Positions 1-8,291 of a stretch of DNA of 64,000 bases are shown piece by piece. The DNA is from Crystallibacter permensis. Its GTDB lineage: Bacteria; Actinomycetota; Actinomycetes; Actinomycetales; Micrococcaceae. Within the stretch, counting starts at the first letter, position 1. Each line of letters opens with the position of its first letter. The notes beneath the pieces are model-generated. The model had not been told where the DNA came from, ran no database searches, and saw only the letters and a list, made by a program, of their open reading frames with translations. The stretch is taken from positions 267,242-331,241 of the forward strand of contig NZ_JAODLR010000004.1 of assembly GCF_025960875.1 (NCBI RefSeq), read 5' to 3'. Both the position numbers and the translations under genes were made by a program.

Positions 1-1827
1 GATCAGCAGGTAGCCATGCGCCACGATGCCCGGGAAGAACGGATTGGCCTCCGCAGCTTCCTGGTTAGTGTGCGCGTAGAACGTATCCCCGGTCTCGTTT
101 GCGAAGGCACTGATGTCCTCCAGGGTGACCTGCCGCAGGTCCGAGCGCAGCGCATCGCCGATCTTGAGTTCGGCGAGGTTCTTCCGGAAGGGGTGCACTT
201 CATCGAAGTTGCGGTCGGCGCCGGTATGCCAGACACCGGTGATCGCCGTGAGCATGTTGGGCGAGCCCTGGACCGCGGTGCGCTGCATGTGGTGCAGCAC
301 GGAACGGATGCCGCCGAGCTCTTCACCGCCGCCTGCACGTCCCGGGCCGCCATGGACCAGATGCGGCACCGGGGAGCCGTGGCCTGTCGAGGTGCGCGCA
401 TCCTCGCGGTTGAGCACCAGCACGCGGCCGTGGTGGGCGGCGATTCCCGTGACCAGTTTGCGCGCGGTCTCGGGGTCGTTGGTAGCGACGGTGGCGACCA
501 GGGAGCCTGAGCCCATGGCCGCGAGCCGGATGGCGTCATCCAGGTCCTTGTAGCCGATGACGGAGGAAACCGGCCCGAACGCCTCGCGCGAGTGCACCGC
601 CTCCGCCTCGGCGTCGGCAAACTTCAGCAGCACCGGGGACATAAACGCGCCGTCGCCGACGCTCCCCACGGTTCCGTCCTGCATGGTGGCCTTCGGGGAA
701 TCCAGCGTGCCGTACGCCAGTTCGCCACCGGCGTCGAGCATTTCCTGAACTGCCGCGCGCACGTCGGCAAGCTGCTCCAGCGAAGCCAGGGCGCCCATGG
801 TCACGCCTTCGGCCCGCGGATCGCCGACGACAACCCGCTCCTCGATCCGCGTCCGCACGGCGTCGATGACGTCCTGCACACGCTCGGTCGGGACGATGGT
901 GCGGCGGATGGAGGTGCACTTCTGGCCCGCCTTGGCCGTCATTTCGGTGACCAGCGACTTGATGAAGGCGTCGAACTCAGGGGTTCCCGGCACGGCGTCG
1001 GGACCCAGGATCGCTGCGTTCAAGGAGTCAGCTTCTGCCGTGAAGCGGATACCGCCCTGGGCGACATTCGGATGGGACTTCAGCAGGTTGGCGGTGGTTG
1101 CCGAACCGGTGAAGGAGACCGCATCGCGGTAGTCAAGGTGGTCCAGCATGTCCCTTGCGGAACCGGAAATAAGCTGCAGGGAGCCGGCCGGCAGAATGTT
1201 GGACTCGATAATGAGCTTGACCGCGGCGGCCGTGACGTAGCCGGTGGGGGTGGCCGGCTTGACGATGGTGGGAACGCCCGCGATGAACGCCGGGGCGAAC
1301 TTCTCCAGCATGCCCCAGACGGGGAAGTTGAAGGCGTTGATCTGCACGGCCACACCCGGGATACGGGTGTAGATGTGCTCACCGATGAAGGAACCGTCCT
1401 TGGCGAGCACCTCGGCGGGCCCGTCGATGACCACCTGGGAATTGGGTAGTTCACGCCGGCCCTTGGATCCGAATGTGAAAAGGACGCCGATGCCGCCGTC
1501 GATGTCGATCATATTGTCGATCTTGGTGGCGCCCGAGCGGTGGGAGAGCTCGTAAAGCGCTTCACGGTGGCTGTTGAGGAACTGTGCCAGTTCCTTGAGT
1601 TTCAGCGCACGCTGGTGGAAGGTCAGCTTGCCCAATTCGGTCTGGCCGACACTGCGGCCGTACCGGACCATTTCTGCCAGATCCAACCCGTCCGTGCTCA
1701 CCTGGGCCAGCACATCGCCTGTGCTGGCGTCACGGACCTCGGTACCGGTTACCCCGGATTCCGGCGTCCACCAGGCGTCCTGGACGAAACTCGGCACAAA
1801 TTCAACACCAACGGAGGTTGTGGTCAT
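1..1827 (-). CDS. paaZ: PaaZ: oxepin-CoA hydrolase / 3-oxo-5,6-dehydrosuberyl-CoA semialdehyde dehydrogenase (3' part outside window)
   Basis: Cytosolic bifunctional enzyme of aerobic phenylacetate catabolism. A C-terminal MaoC-type hydratase domain opens the oxepin-CoA ring and an N-terminal aldehyde dehydrogenase domain oxidises the resulting semialdehyde. The frame runs from an ATG at 1827 to the window edge, giving 609 residues; family members are about 680-700, so only the end of the MaoC domain is missing. Visible dehydrogenase features are NAFNFPVWG near residue 165, the glutamate in FTAEADSLN near 265 and the catalytic cysteine in AGQKCTSIRR near 303. The MaoC part begins around residue 540 (TGDTFYAHTNQE). 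It is divergent from paaI, with a PaaR-type palindrome in the shared promoter region. Identification is secure. Confidence 0.95.
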   Translation of the reverse strand, partial: MTTTSVGVEFVPSFVQDAWWTPESGVTGTEVRDASTGDVLAQVSTDGLDLAEMVRYGRSVGQTELGKLTFHQRALKLKELAQFLNSHREALYELSHRSGATKIDNMIDIDGGIGVLFTFGSKGRRELPNSQVVIDGPAEVLAKDGSFIGEHIYTRIPGVAVQINAFNFPVWGMLEKFAPAFIAGVPTIVKPATPTGYVTAAAVKLIIESNILPAGSLQLISGSARDMLDHLDYRDAVSFTGSATTANLLKSHPNVAQGGIRFTAEADSLNAAILGPDAVPGTPEFDAFIKSLVTEMTAKAGQKCTSIRRTIVPTERVQDVIDAVRTRIEERVVVGDPRAEGVTMGALASLEQLADVRAAVQEMLDAGGELAYGTLDSPKATMQDGTVGSVGDGAFMSPVLLKFADAEAEAVHSREAFGPVSSVIGYKDLDDAIRLAAMGSGSLVATVATNDPETARKLVTGIAAHHGRVLVLNREDARTSTGHGSPVPHLVHGGPGRAGGGEELGGIRSVLHHMQRTAVQGSPNMLTAITGVWHTGADRNFDEVHPFRKNLAELKIGDALRSDLRQVTLEDISAFANETGDTFYAHTNQEAAEANPFFPGIVAHGYLLI

Positions 1828-1912
1828 CGTTGACTGCCCTTTCCTTCTCTGGGGACGAATCGCAGTATCGTCCACAGTATCGACAAGCATCTGAACAACG
1901 CAGGATAAACAA

Positions 1913-1934
1913 ACTGAACGGTCGTTCGGTAACA
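1913..1934. promoter_or_regulatory. PaaR-type (TetR family) operator between paaZ and paaI
   Basis: The core CGGTCGTTCGGT matches the actinobacterial PaaR pattern ACCGNNCGNNCGGT at all but one fixed core position, and the left flank ACT also fits. It lies 86 bases upstream of paaZ and 59 bases upstream of the chosen paaI start, so one site could control both divergent genes. PaaR represses in the absence of phenylacetyl-CoA in Corynebacterium; no paaR gene is in this window. A related site lies upstream of the thiolase gene. Confidence 0.65.
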
Positions 1935-1992
1935 TGTCTACACTACATGAATGCGTCCGAAGCCAACAGGACGGAAGGGTCAGGATCGACTA

Positions 1993-2427
1993 ATGCAGCC
2001 GGATATCAAGACAGAAAACGAGCAGGACCAGCCATGGAAGATCGTCCTCGGCGAACTGGACGAGAAGATGGGCGTCAAGATTCTGGAAGAATCTGCCCAG
2101 CGCGTGGTCGCCACCATGCCGGTGGAGGGGAACCGGCAGTCTTTCGGCCTGCTGCACGGAGGTGCCTCACTGGCGTTCGGCGAAGCCATCGGGTCCTGGG
2201 CTGCCGTGATCCATGCCGGCAAGGGGCGCTCCGCCGTCGGCGTCGATGTCTCGGCCACCCATCACCGTTCAGCACGCAGCGGCACGATCACGGGCGTGGC
2301 CACCGCGATCCACCTAGGCCGCACCACCACCAGCCATGAGGTTGTGATATACGACGACGAGGAACGCCGGCTCTGTTCCATGCGCATCACGAACCTGATT
2401 CTGGACCGTCCCAAAGCCGGCGAATAG
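1993..2427 (+). CDS. paaI: PaaI-type hotdog thioesterase
   Basis: Hotdog-fold acyl-CoA thioesterase. In phenylacetate catabolism PaaI is thought to hydrolyse stalled ring-hydroxylated phenylacetyl-CoA and so free CoA. The motif LLHGGASLAFGEAIGS, typical of the PaaI/DUF4442 group, is near residue 58, followed by VGVDVSATHHRSARSG. The start at 1993 is preferred because CAGGA lies 7 bases before it; an in-frame ATG at 1951 would add 14 residues but has no visible ribosome-binding site and sits close to the operator. Divergent from paaZ behind a common PaaR-type palindrome. The family is certain; the exact start is less so. Confidence 0.85.
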   Translation: MQPDIKTENEQDQPWKIVLGELDEKMGVKILEESAQRVVATMPVEGNRQSFGLLHGGASLAFGEAIGSWAAVIHAGKGRSAVGVDVSATHHRSARSGTITGVATAIHLGRTTTSHEVVIYDDEERRLCSMRITNLILDRPKAGE

Positions 2428-2736
2428 TCCGCCTGCTACTCATGAAAGTCCAGTAGAAAATCGAGTAGTGAAGATCCCCCTTCTCCCCTAACCGGCCGGT
2501 AGTGTTTCAAGCACGAAGCCCGCACCGGCGTCAGCGGAGGCCCGGCAGACCGCCCAGCAGAAATTGCTGACGGTAAAGCAGCCACCATCCGCGGACTCCT
2601 GCCCCGCACGTTCAAGACGAACATGACGACGGCAGCGGGCGGACCGCCGAGTGCAGCACCGTGTATGCATGAGTCCCTCGGCGGCGTTGGGGAAGGCCGC
2701 GGTGGCAGCTTGGGGAAGCTGCCACCGCCGCCAAAG
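2428..2736. other. 309-base intergenic stretch, no gene seen
   Basis: Lies between convergent paaI and the tyrosine phosphatase gene. Short open frames on the minus strand here (for example 2436-2624) have no recognisable protein content or ribosome-binding site. The only structure seen is the strong hairpin at its right end. Confidence 0.5.
2701..2726. terminator. Hairpin between convergent genes, likely terminator
   Basis: A perfect 11-base stem (GGTGGCAGCTT with AAGCTGCCACC) closes a GGGG loop. It lies 11 bases beyond the stop of the minus-strand phosphatase gene and within 300 bases of the end of paaI. There is no clear T-run, as is common in actinobacterial terminators. Confidence 0.6.
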
Positions 2737-3450
2737 TCAGTCCAGATGCAGCCGGGTCCGCAGTTGCCGCAGCTCCGACTCGCCCAGTCCGTTCCGTAAC
2801 AGGTACTGTGCGGCGTCGAAACCTTCCGCGGCTGCCTCTACTGCGGCGCGCGTGTCCTCGATCCGCGCCGCGAGCTCCGGGCCCGAAAGATACCGCTCAA
2901 TCGGATGCCGGTACGGACTAATGCGGTGCCACTCGTTGATGCCGCGCAGGCCGAACTCGTAGTGGTCCGCAATGGTGCCGGTGTCCGCGCCGGCGAGGTT
3001 CAGCAGCAGCATCGCGATGAGTCCGGTGCGGTCGCGTCCGGCCGAGCAATGAATAACGACGGCGCCCTCCGCCTCTGCGAGGGTCCGGGCTATCGCTGTG
3101 ATCTTGTGCGGAAAGAGCCGGAGGTTGTCCGGGTAGGAACGCGGATGGCTCAGGTAGGGCCCGCTGAGCTCACGGAACTCCTCGTGGTCGGGTTCTTCCG
3201 TCGGGCAGTTAAGCACGGTAAAGGGCGAGCGGACCTCGGCCGCGACCTCGGGATCCGTCTCGCGGCGCGAGCGCTCCCCCACGTTCCGCAAATCGATAAC
3301 GGTGCGCACACCGTCGTCGTACATCTGGCGCCAGCCGGTTTCCGTCAGCCATTCAGAACGGCCCATACCGAAAATGTCCCCGGCAATCCGGCGCGCATTG
3401 ACCGCGCCCTCCCACTCCATCGGGCGGATCCGATCCAGCCGTGCCGTCAT
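2737..3450 (-). CDS. Tyrosine/serine protein phosphatase (Y_phosphatase3 type)
   Basis: A 237-residue cytosolic dual-specificity type phosphatase. The P-loop HCSAGRDRTG contains Cys135 and Arg141, the CX5R signature that forms the phosphocysteine intermediate. VIDLRNVGER near residue 51 and NCPTEEP near 81 are typical of the actinobacterial PtpB-like/PF13350 group. It follows a GNAT acetyltransferase gene with a 4-base gap, so the two are probably co-transcribed. The substrate cannot be told from the sequence; lipid phosphate or phosphotyrosine are both possible for this family. Confidence 0.85.
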   Translation of the reverse strand: MTARLDRIRPMEWEGAVNARRIAGDIFGMGRSEWLTETGWRQMYDDGVRTVIDLRNVGERSRRETDPEVAAEVRSPFTVLNCPTEEPDHEEFRELSGPYLSHPRSYPDNLRLFPHKITAIARTLAEAEGAVVIHCSAGRDRTGLIAMLLLNLAGADTGTIADHYEFGLRGINEWHRISPYRHPIERYLSGPELAARIEDTRAAVEAAAEGFDAAQYLLRNGLGESELRQLRTRLHLD

Positions 3451-3454
3451 GCCC

Positions 3455-4066
3455 TCACCGGTCCCCTGCGTCGGTACGCACCTTATCCAGCCGGGCCTGG
3501 AGACCGCGCTTGACTATGGGCCACTCGGAATCGAGCACGGAGTAGACAACCGTGTCGCGCACGGTCCCGTCCGGCATTTTTGTGTGGTTGCGCAGCACGC
3601 CGTCCTGCTTCGCGCCGAGCCGTTCGATGGCCTCGCGGGACTGATGGTTCATCCAATGCGTCCGGAACTCCACTGCGCGGCAGCCGAGCTTTTCGAAGGC
3701 ATGCGTCATCAGGACCATCTTGCTGTCCGGGTTCGCTCCGGTCCCCTGCGCGCTGGCCCGGGTCCACGTGTAGCCGATCTCCACCCGCGGGGTGTCCGTA
3801 TCGATGTTGCAGAAGGTGGTCATACCCAGGACGATGCCATCGGAAAGCCGGCTGACGGTGAACGGCAGCATGGTCCCCTGGTCCTGTTTTTCCATCCGGC
3901 GGCGGATCTCCAGTTCCATCGTCTCCGGGGAGGGAACCCGCGTGTACCAGAGGTTCCACAGCTCGCCATCGCGTACAGCATCCTCCAGTTCAGGCATGTG
4001 ACGCCTGCGCAAAGGCTGCAGTCGGACGTACTTACCGGTCAGGGTCAGCGGCTCGAACAGTGACAT
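3455..4066 (-). CDS. GNAT family N-acetyltransferase (RimJ/RimL-like)
   Basis: A 203-residue acetyl-CoA-dependent acetyltransferase of the RimJ/RimL/SpeG-like class. It opens with LTGKYVRLQPLRRRHMPEL and has VEIGYTWTRASAQGTGANPDSK as the acetyl-CoA binding stretch (the usual R/QxxGxG/A appears as QGTGAN), then CRAVEFRTHWMNHQSREAIERLGA. The start at 4066 is chosen because TATGAT lies exactly 6 bases upstream, which suggests a leaderless mRNA; an upstream in-frame start at 4207 would add 47 residues without family character. Co-transcribed with the phosphatase gene. The substrate is unknown. Confidence 0.82.
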   Translation of the reverse strand: MSLFEPLTLTGKYVRLQPLRRRHMPELEDAVRDGELWNLWYTRVPSPETMELEIRRRMEKQDQGTMLPFTVSRLSDGIVLGMTTFCNIDTDTPRVEIGYTWTRASAQGTGANPDSKMVLMTHAFEKLGCRAVEFRTHWMNHQSREAIERLGAKQDGVLRNHTKMPDGTVRDTVVYSVLDSEWPIVKRGLQARLDKVRTDAGDR

Positions 4067-4205
4067 GGACTCATCATAGGACCTTGGAAAAACCTTGGGA
4101 TCCTGGAAATGCGAGGCATCCCATCGGCGTGTCGCAAAACTTCTTGTTGGCCGACACGACGTGAAACGTGCCACGTCGGCAGCCGCCACGGGTATTTTGG
4201 GACGC

Positions 4206-5105
4206 ATGAATGCTAACTTTCACGGCCGTACCGGTCTGACTAAGCGCCTAGGAGCGCTGACAGTTCTGGTTGCCGGTCTTGTAGCTGGCTCAGTTGCCGC
4301 TCCTGCCGTCGCCCACGAGGACTCCGTCGATCTGGTTGTTCTCGGCGACTCCTACTCCGCCGGCATCGGCGCCGGCACACTCATGGACAGCACTGTGCTT
4401 CCGGGCGCGAACTGCGGCATTACAGACTCCGGGTATGCCGAAGCTCTGGAAGAGCGCCGCGACGCTGTCAACGCTACCAATGCAGCCTGCTCGGGTGCCA
4501 AGGCTTTGGTTGACATCGACGATGATCCGGATGTTCCGGACGTTCCCGATCAAATTCTTGCGGCTACCGATGATCTCGGCGAGCACACAGACCTAGTGGC
4601 CATCACCGCAGGTGGAAACGACGTCTCGTTTGGCACGATCATTTACGCATGCGCAAAGCTGACGTTGAAGGACTGCAACGACGCAGTGGCCGGAGCCGTC
4701 TTCGTGGCCGAAAAGCAGGTCGCCCCGGCACTGGAAAAAGACTACAAACTGATTCGTAATGAGGCGCCAGATGCGACTATCGTCGCCCTCGGCTATCCGC
4801 ATTTGTTCTCGACCGAAGGTGCCACAGCCTCGCCCTTGTCCCCCGAAGCCGCAAAGGTATTCAACGACGGCGTGGACACCCTGAACACCATCATCGAGAG
4901 GACTGCGGAAGATTCCGGATCCAAGGTCGACTACGTAGATGTGACCAAGCGGTTCCGGAATCATGGGATTGGATCATCCGAACCGTGGGTCAATTTCGAT
5001 CCCACTAATCTGCAACATCCCAACAACTTCCATCCCAATGAAAAAGGCTACGAGAACGGCTATGCGAAAGTCCTGAAGCCGGTAGTGCGTTCCTTGCGAC
5101 ACTAG
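4206..5105 (+). CDS. Secreted SGNH/GDSL hydrolase (lipase/esterase)
   Basis: A 299-residue exported esterase-type hydrolase. Residues 1-36 form a Sec signal peptide (basic start, hydrophobic core, APAVA before HEDS). VVLGDSYSAG carries nucleophile Ser49, TAGGNDVSF gives the block III Asn138, and FHPNEKGY gives the catalytic His276. The usual DxxH is NxxH here, so the aspartate of the triad is not visible at that spot. Cysteines near 70, 95, 157 and 164 may form disulfides, as in Streptomyces SGNH lipases. A TATTTT hexamer ends 7 bases before the ATG, consistent with a leaderless message. Base composition is a little less GC-rich than its neighbours. The natural substrate is unknown. Confidence 0.85.
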   Translation: MNANFHGRTGLTKRLGALTVLVAGLVAGSVAAPAVAHEDSVDLVVLGDSYSAGIGAGTLMDSTVLPGANCGITDSGYAEALEERRDAVNATNAACSGAKALVDIDDDPDVPDVPDQILAATDDLGEHTDLVAITAGGNDVSFGTIIYACAKLTLKDCNDAVAGAVFVAEKQVAPALEKDYKLIRNEAPDATIVALGYPHLFSTEGATASPLSPEAAKVFNDGVDTLNTIIERTAEDSGSKVDYVDVTKRFRNHGIGSSEPWVNFDPTNLQHPNNFHPNEKGYENGYAKVLKPVVRSLRH

Positions 5106-5137
5106 ACCAGAGGTCCATCGCAAGCGCAGAAGCCTAT

Positions 5138-5180
5138 AAACAATCGCCCGCCGGAGAAGCTCTCCGACGGGCGATTGTTT
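5138..5180. terminator. Bidirectional terminator
   Basis: Left arm 5138-5150 (AAACAATCGCCCG) pairs perfectly with 5168-5180 (CGGGCGATTGTTT). The loop contains a smaller GGAGA/TCTCC stem. A-rich and T-rich flanks on both sides suit termination of both the hydrolase gene and the convergent dehydrogenase gene. Confidence 0.9.
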
Positions 5181-5210
5181 GCCTGCTTAGTTATGGCGGC
5201 TCAGACGTGC

Positions 5211-6074
5211 CTAGCTATCCCAGCTGAAGAAACCCTTGCCGCTCTTGCGTCCGAGCTCGCCCTTGGCCACCTTGTCCCGCAGGATCTGCGGCGGCGCAAA
5301 GCGCTCCCCCAGGGTGGAGTGCAAATACTCGGCGATGCCTAGGCGGACGTCCAGGCCCACGATGTCCGTGGTCTTCAGGGGTCCCACTGGGTGCTTGTAG
5401 CCGAGAACCATGGCCGCATCGATGTCGTCCGCCGAGGCGACGCCTTCCTCCACCATGCGCATGGCTTCCAGAGCGATGGCCACGCCCAGACGCGATGAAG
5501 CGAAGCCGGGTGCGTCATTGACGACGACGGCGGTCTTGCCCAGCGACTGGACCCATGACCGGGCCGCAGCGGCCAACTCTTCCGAGGTCTCCTCGGCCAG
5601 CACCACCTCGACCAGCAGCGAAGCCGGCACCGGGTTGAAGAAGTGCAGACCACAGAAGTTGGCCGGCCGTTCGAGCTGTTCGGCGAGCTTGCCCACCGAG
5701 AGCGAAGAGGTATTGGTCGCCAGCCAGGCGTTCGGCGGCAGCTGCGCTTCCACGGCCTTGAGCGCCGTCGACTTCAGTTCGAAGTCTTCCGGTACGGCTT
5801 CAACTACCAGGCCGCAGCTGCCGAAGGAGTTGTAGTTGACCGAAACCGACAGCCGTTGGGTCAGCGCCTCGATGGTCTCGGTGGTGGTGCCGCGCTGCAC
5901 GCTCTTGAGCAGCGCATCGGTGACCCGGCGGCGCGCGCCTTCCGCGGCGTCGTCGTCCCTTTCCACCACCACCACCTCGGCACCGGCGGTCAGGAACGCG
6001 TGGGCGATGCCTGCACCCATGCGGCCGCCGCCGAGCACGCCTACTTTGCTAGGTACCGTATCTACTGTTTCCAT
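5211..6074 (-). CDS. paaH: 3-hydroxyacyl-CoA dehydrogenase (PaaH/3-hydroxybutyryl-CoA dehydrogenase type)
   Basis: A 287-residue NAD-dependent L-3-hydroxyacyl-CoA dehydrogenase. The Rossmann motif VGVLGGGRMGAGIAHAF begins near residue 12; FCGLHFFNPVPASLLVEVV contains the catalytic histidine of the family; GFASSRLGVAIALEAMRMVEEGVAS and YKHPVGPLKTTDIVGLDVRL follow. It is the last gene of an operon with an enoyl-CoA hydratase (5-base gap) and a thiolase. Together with nearby paaZ and paaI this suggests oxidation of 3-hydroxyadipyl-CoA in phenylacetate breakdown. A general fatty-acid role (FadB2-like) cannot be excluded from sequence alone. Confidence 0.85.
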   Translation of the reverse strand: METVDTVPSKVGVLGGGRMGAGIAHAFLTAGAEVVVVERDDDAAEGARRRVTDALLKSVQRGTTTETIEALTQRLSVSVNYNSFGSCGLVVEAVPEDFELKSTALKAVEAQLPPNAWLATNTSSLSVGKLAEQLERPANFCGLHFFNPVPASLLVEVVLAEETSEELAAAARSWVQSLGKTAVVVNDAPGFASSRLGVAIALEAMRMVEEGVASADDIDAAMVLGYKHPVGPLKTTDIVGLDVRLGIAEYLHSTLGERFAPPQILRDKVAKGELGRKSGKGFFSWDS

Positions 6075-6079
6075 GTGGC

Positions 6080-6883
6080 TTACTTGCTTTCTGTCTGCTT
6101 TTCCTTGGCCGCCCGCTTGGCAGCGCTCTTATCCAAGAACGCCTGCATGCGGTCGAATTTGGCTTCGGATTCGAACAGGATTCCCTGCGCGATCGTATCG
6201 ATGACGGGGTGGACTTCCCGCGGAGTGTGGAACACGCTCTTGGTGATCCGGACGGCCAGCGAGTCCTGTGCCCCGATCCGGTCCGCCAGCGCGTGGGCGG
6301 CGTCGATCAGGACGTCGGCCTCGTGAACTTCGGTGACCAAATGCACCGCTAGGGCTTCCTGCGCACCGAGGATGCGGCCGGCCAGCAGGATTTCCTTGGC
6401 CAGCGGCTCGCCGACCAGTTCCTTGAGGCGCCAGGTGGCTCCGGCGGCTGCCATGATGCCAAGGTTGGTCTCCGGCTGGCCGATCTTCACGCTCGGTGTG
6501 GCCAGGCGGAAGTCCGCGGCGTAAGCCAGTTCTGCCCCGCCGCCGAGGGCATAGCCGTCCAGGGCGGCGATGACCGGCATGGGCAGCTGGGCGATCCGGT
6601 TGAAGATGGTCGAGTTGATCCCGGCCAGGGCATCCTCACGACGGCGTTCGCGCAGCTGCGCGATATCCGCACCGGAGGCGAAGATCCCCTTGCCGTTGAC
6701 CTGCGTACCGGACAGGATCATGATCCGCGGCTGCCGCTCCAGCACAGCGCAAATGGTGTGCAGTTCATCGACCATGGCCTGGTCGATGGCGTTGCGGACC
6801 TCCGGACGGTCCAGCTGGACGTGAATCCGGTCCTCGCGCTCTTCGACCAGCAGGGTGGAGAATTCGTGCGTGTCGAAGAGCAT
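6080..6883 (-). CDS. paaF: Enoyl-CoA hydratase/isomerase (probable PaaF)
   Basis: A 267-residue crotonase-fold protein that hydrates an enoyl-CoA, probably 2,3-dehydroadipyl-CoA in this context. FASGADIAQLRERR forms the first half of the oxyanion hole and ALDGYALGGGAELAYAADFRLATPSVKIGQPETNLGIM holds the second half and a catalytic acidic position. The ATG at 6883 overlaps the thiolase stop codon as TGATG, which implies translational coupling; an in-frame start at 6931 inside the thiolase gene is unlikely. It could equally be a PaaG-type isomerase; crotonase subfamilies are hard to separate by eye. Confidence 0.85.
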   Translation of the reverse strand: MLFDTHEFSTLLVEEREDRIHVQLDRPEVRNAIDQAMVDELHTICAVLERQPRIMILSGTQVNGKGIFASGADIAQLRERRREDALAGINSTIFNRIAQLPMPVIAALDGYALGGGAELAYAADFRLATPSVKIGQPETNLGIMAAAGATWRLKELVGEPLAKEILLAGRILGAQEALAVHLVTEVHEADVLIDAAHALADRIGAQDSLAVRITKSVFHTPREVHPVIDTIAQGILFESEAKFDRMQAFLDKSAAKRAAKEKQTESK

Positions 6884-8094
6884 CAGACCCGCTCGATGAT
6901 CATCGACGTTCCCTGGCCCACGCCCACACACATGGTGGCCAGGCCGCGCTGGGCGTTCTCGCGTTCCATCCGGCCCAGCAGGGTCACCACCAGACGTGAG
7001 CCGCTGGAACCCAGCGGATGCCCCAAAGCGATGGCCCCGCCGTCGTTGTTCACGATGCTCCGGTCGATCTTCAGGTCGCGCAGCACGGCCAGGGACTGCG
7101 TGGCGAAGGCCTCGTTCAGCTCGACGGCGCCGAGGTCCTCGACGCTCCAGCCTGCCTTGTCCAGCACCTTGCGGGTGGCCGGAACCGGGCCGACGCCCAT
7201 GATTTCCGGGGCCACGCCGGCTGAGGCGCCCTCCACAATGCGGGCGCGCGGGGTCAGGCCGAACTTCTTCACTGCCGCCTCGGACGCCACGATGATCGCG
7301 GACGAGCCGTCGTTGAGGGAACTGGAGTTGCCGGCCGTGACCACGCCGCCGGGCTTGATAATGGGCTTCAGTCCGGCGAGGACTTCCAGGCTGGTGCCCG
7401 GGCGCGGGCCCTCGTCCGTGTCGACGACGGAGGTGCCTTTGCGGCTCTTGACCGTGACGGGGACGATCTCGTCCTTCAGCCGGCCGCCCTCGATGGCCGC
7501 GATCGCCCGCTCGTGCGACTGCACCGCGAACGCGTCAGCGTCCTCGCGGGAAATGCCGTAGACATCGGCGACTTCCTCGGCTGTCTCCGGCATGGAGTAG
7601 GTCATTTTGCCATCGCGCGACAGGTCACCCTTGGCGAAGCGCTCGTTGACGAACCGCCAACCGATGGACGTGTCGAACTGCTCGCCCGGCTTGGCGAAGG
7701 CCTTCATGGGCTTTTCCTGCACCCAGGGCGCACGGCTCATCGACTCTACGCCGCCGGCCACGACGATGTCCGCGGCGCCGGCCTTGATCATGTGCGAGGC
7801 CATGATGATGGCACTCAGCCCGGACGCGCACAGGCGGTTGACGGTAATGCCGGGCACGTGGTCTGCGTAGCCGGCCAGCAGCCAGGCCATACGGGCAACG
7901 TTGCGGTTTTCCTCGCCGGCACCGTTGGCGTTGCCGAAGATGACCTCGTCCACGGCGTCCGGATCCACGCCCGCGCGGTGCACGGCTTCCTTGACCACGA
8001 GCGCAGCCAGATCGTCCGGGCGTACCGCGGACAGTGCGCCTCCATAGCGGCCAACCGGGGTACGGGCCCCGCCAATCAGGAATGCCTCAGCCAT
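6883..8094 (-). CDS. paaJ: Beta-ketoadipyl-CoA thiolase / acetyl-CoA acyltransferase (PaaJ/PcaF type)
   Basis: A 403-residue thiolase that cleaves 3-oxoacyl-CoA with CoA; next to paa genes the substrate is probably 3-oxoadipyl-CoA, giving succinyl-CoA and acetyl-CoA. Nucleophile Cys89 is in VNRLCASGLSA, VELNEAFA and ALGHPLGSSGSR carry conserved Asn and His residues, and the second cysteine, near 389, is in MCVGVGQG. It is the first gene of a three-gene operon, with a PaaR-type palindrome about 75 bases upstream. PcaF-type thiolases of protocatechuate pathways look the same, but no pca genes are in the window. Confidence 0.88.
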   Translation of the reverse strand: MAEAFLIGGARTPVGRYGGALSAVRPDDLAALVVKEAVHRAGVDPDAVDEVIFGNANGAGEENRNVARMAWLLAGYADHVPGITVNRLCASGLSAIIMASHMIKAGAADIVVAGGVESMSRAPWVQEKPMKAFAKPGEQFDTSIGWRFVNERFAKGDLSRDGKMTYSMPETAEEVADVYGISREDADAFAVQSHERAIAAIEGGRLKDEIVPVTVKSRKGTSVVDTDEGPRPGTSLEVLAGLKPIIKPGGVVTAGNSSSLNDGSSAIIVASEAAVKKFGLTPRARIVEGASAGVAPEIMGVGPVPATRKVLDKAGWSVEDLGAVELNEAFATQSLAVLRDLKIDRSIVNNDGGAIALGHPLGSSGSRLVVTLLGRMERENAQRGLATMCVGVGQGTSMIIERV

Positions 8095-8166
8095 TGAATT
8101 TTCCCTCGCGCTCGAGTGTCTTGGATGACGATGTGCGGACGGCTCCGACGGATTTTGCCCGCCAGA

Positions 8167-8188
8167 AATTACCGACCGACCGTTCTAT
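8167..8188. promoter_or_regulatory. PaaR-type operator upstream of the thiolase operon
   Basis: Contains ACCGACCGACCGTT, which fits the ACCGNNCGNNCGGT core with one mismatch in the right half. It lies 73 bases upstream of the thiolase start. With the site at 1913 it would place the beta-oxidation operon and paaZ/paaI under one regulator. Confidence 0.6.
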
Positions 8189-8291
8189 AAAGAATCCCAC
8201 GCGCGCTGGCGAGGGTCAACTAAAGCATCAGTCCAAGGTGCTACATGACACCGGGTGCTGTCCAACATAACGACGACGGCGGGTGGCTTAC

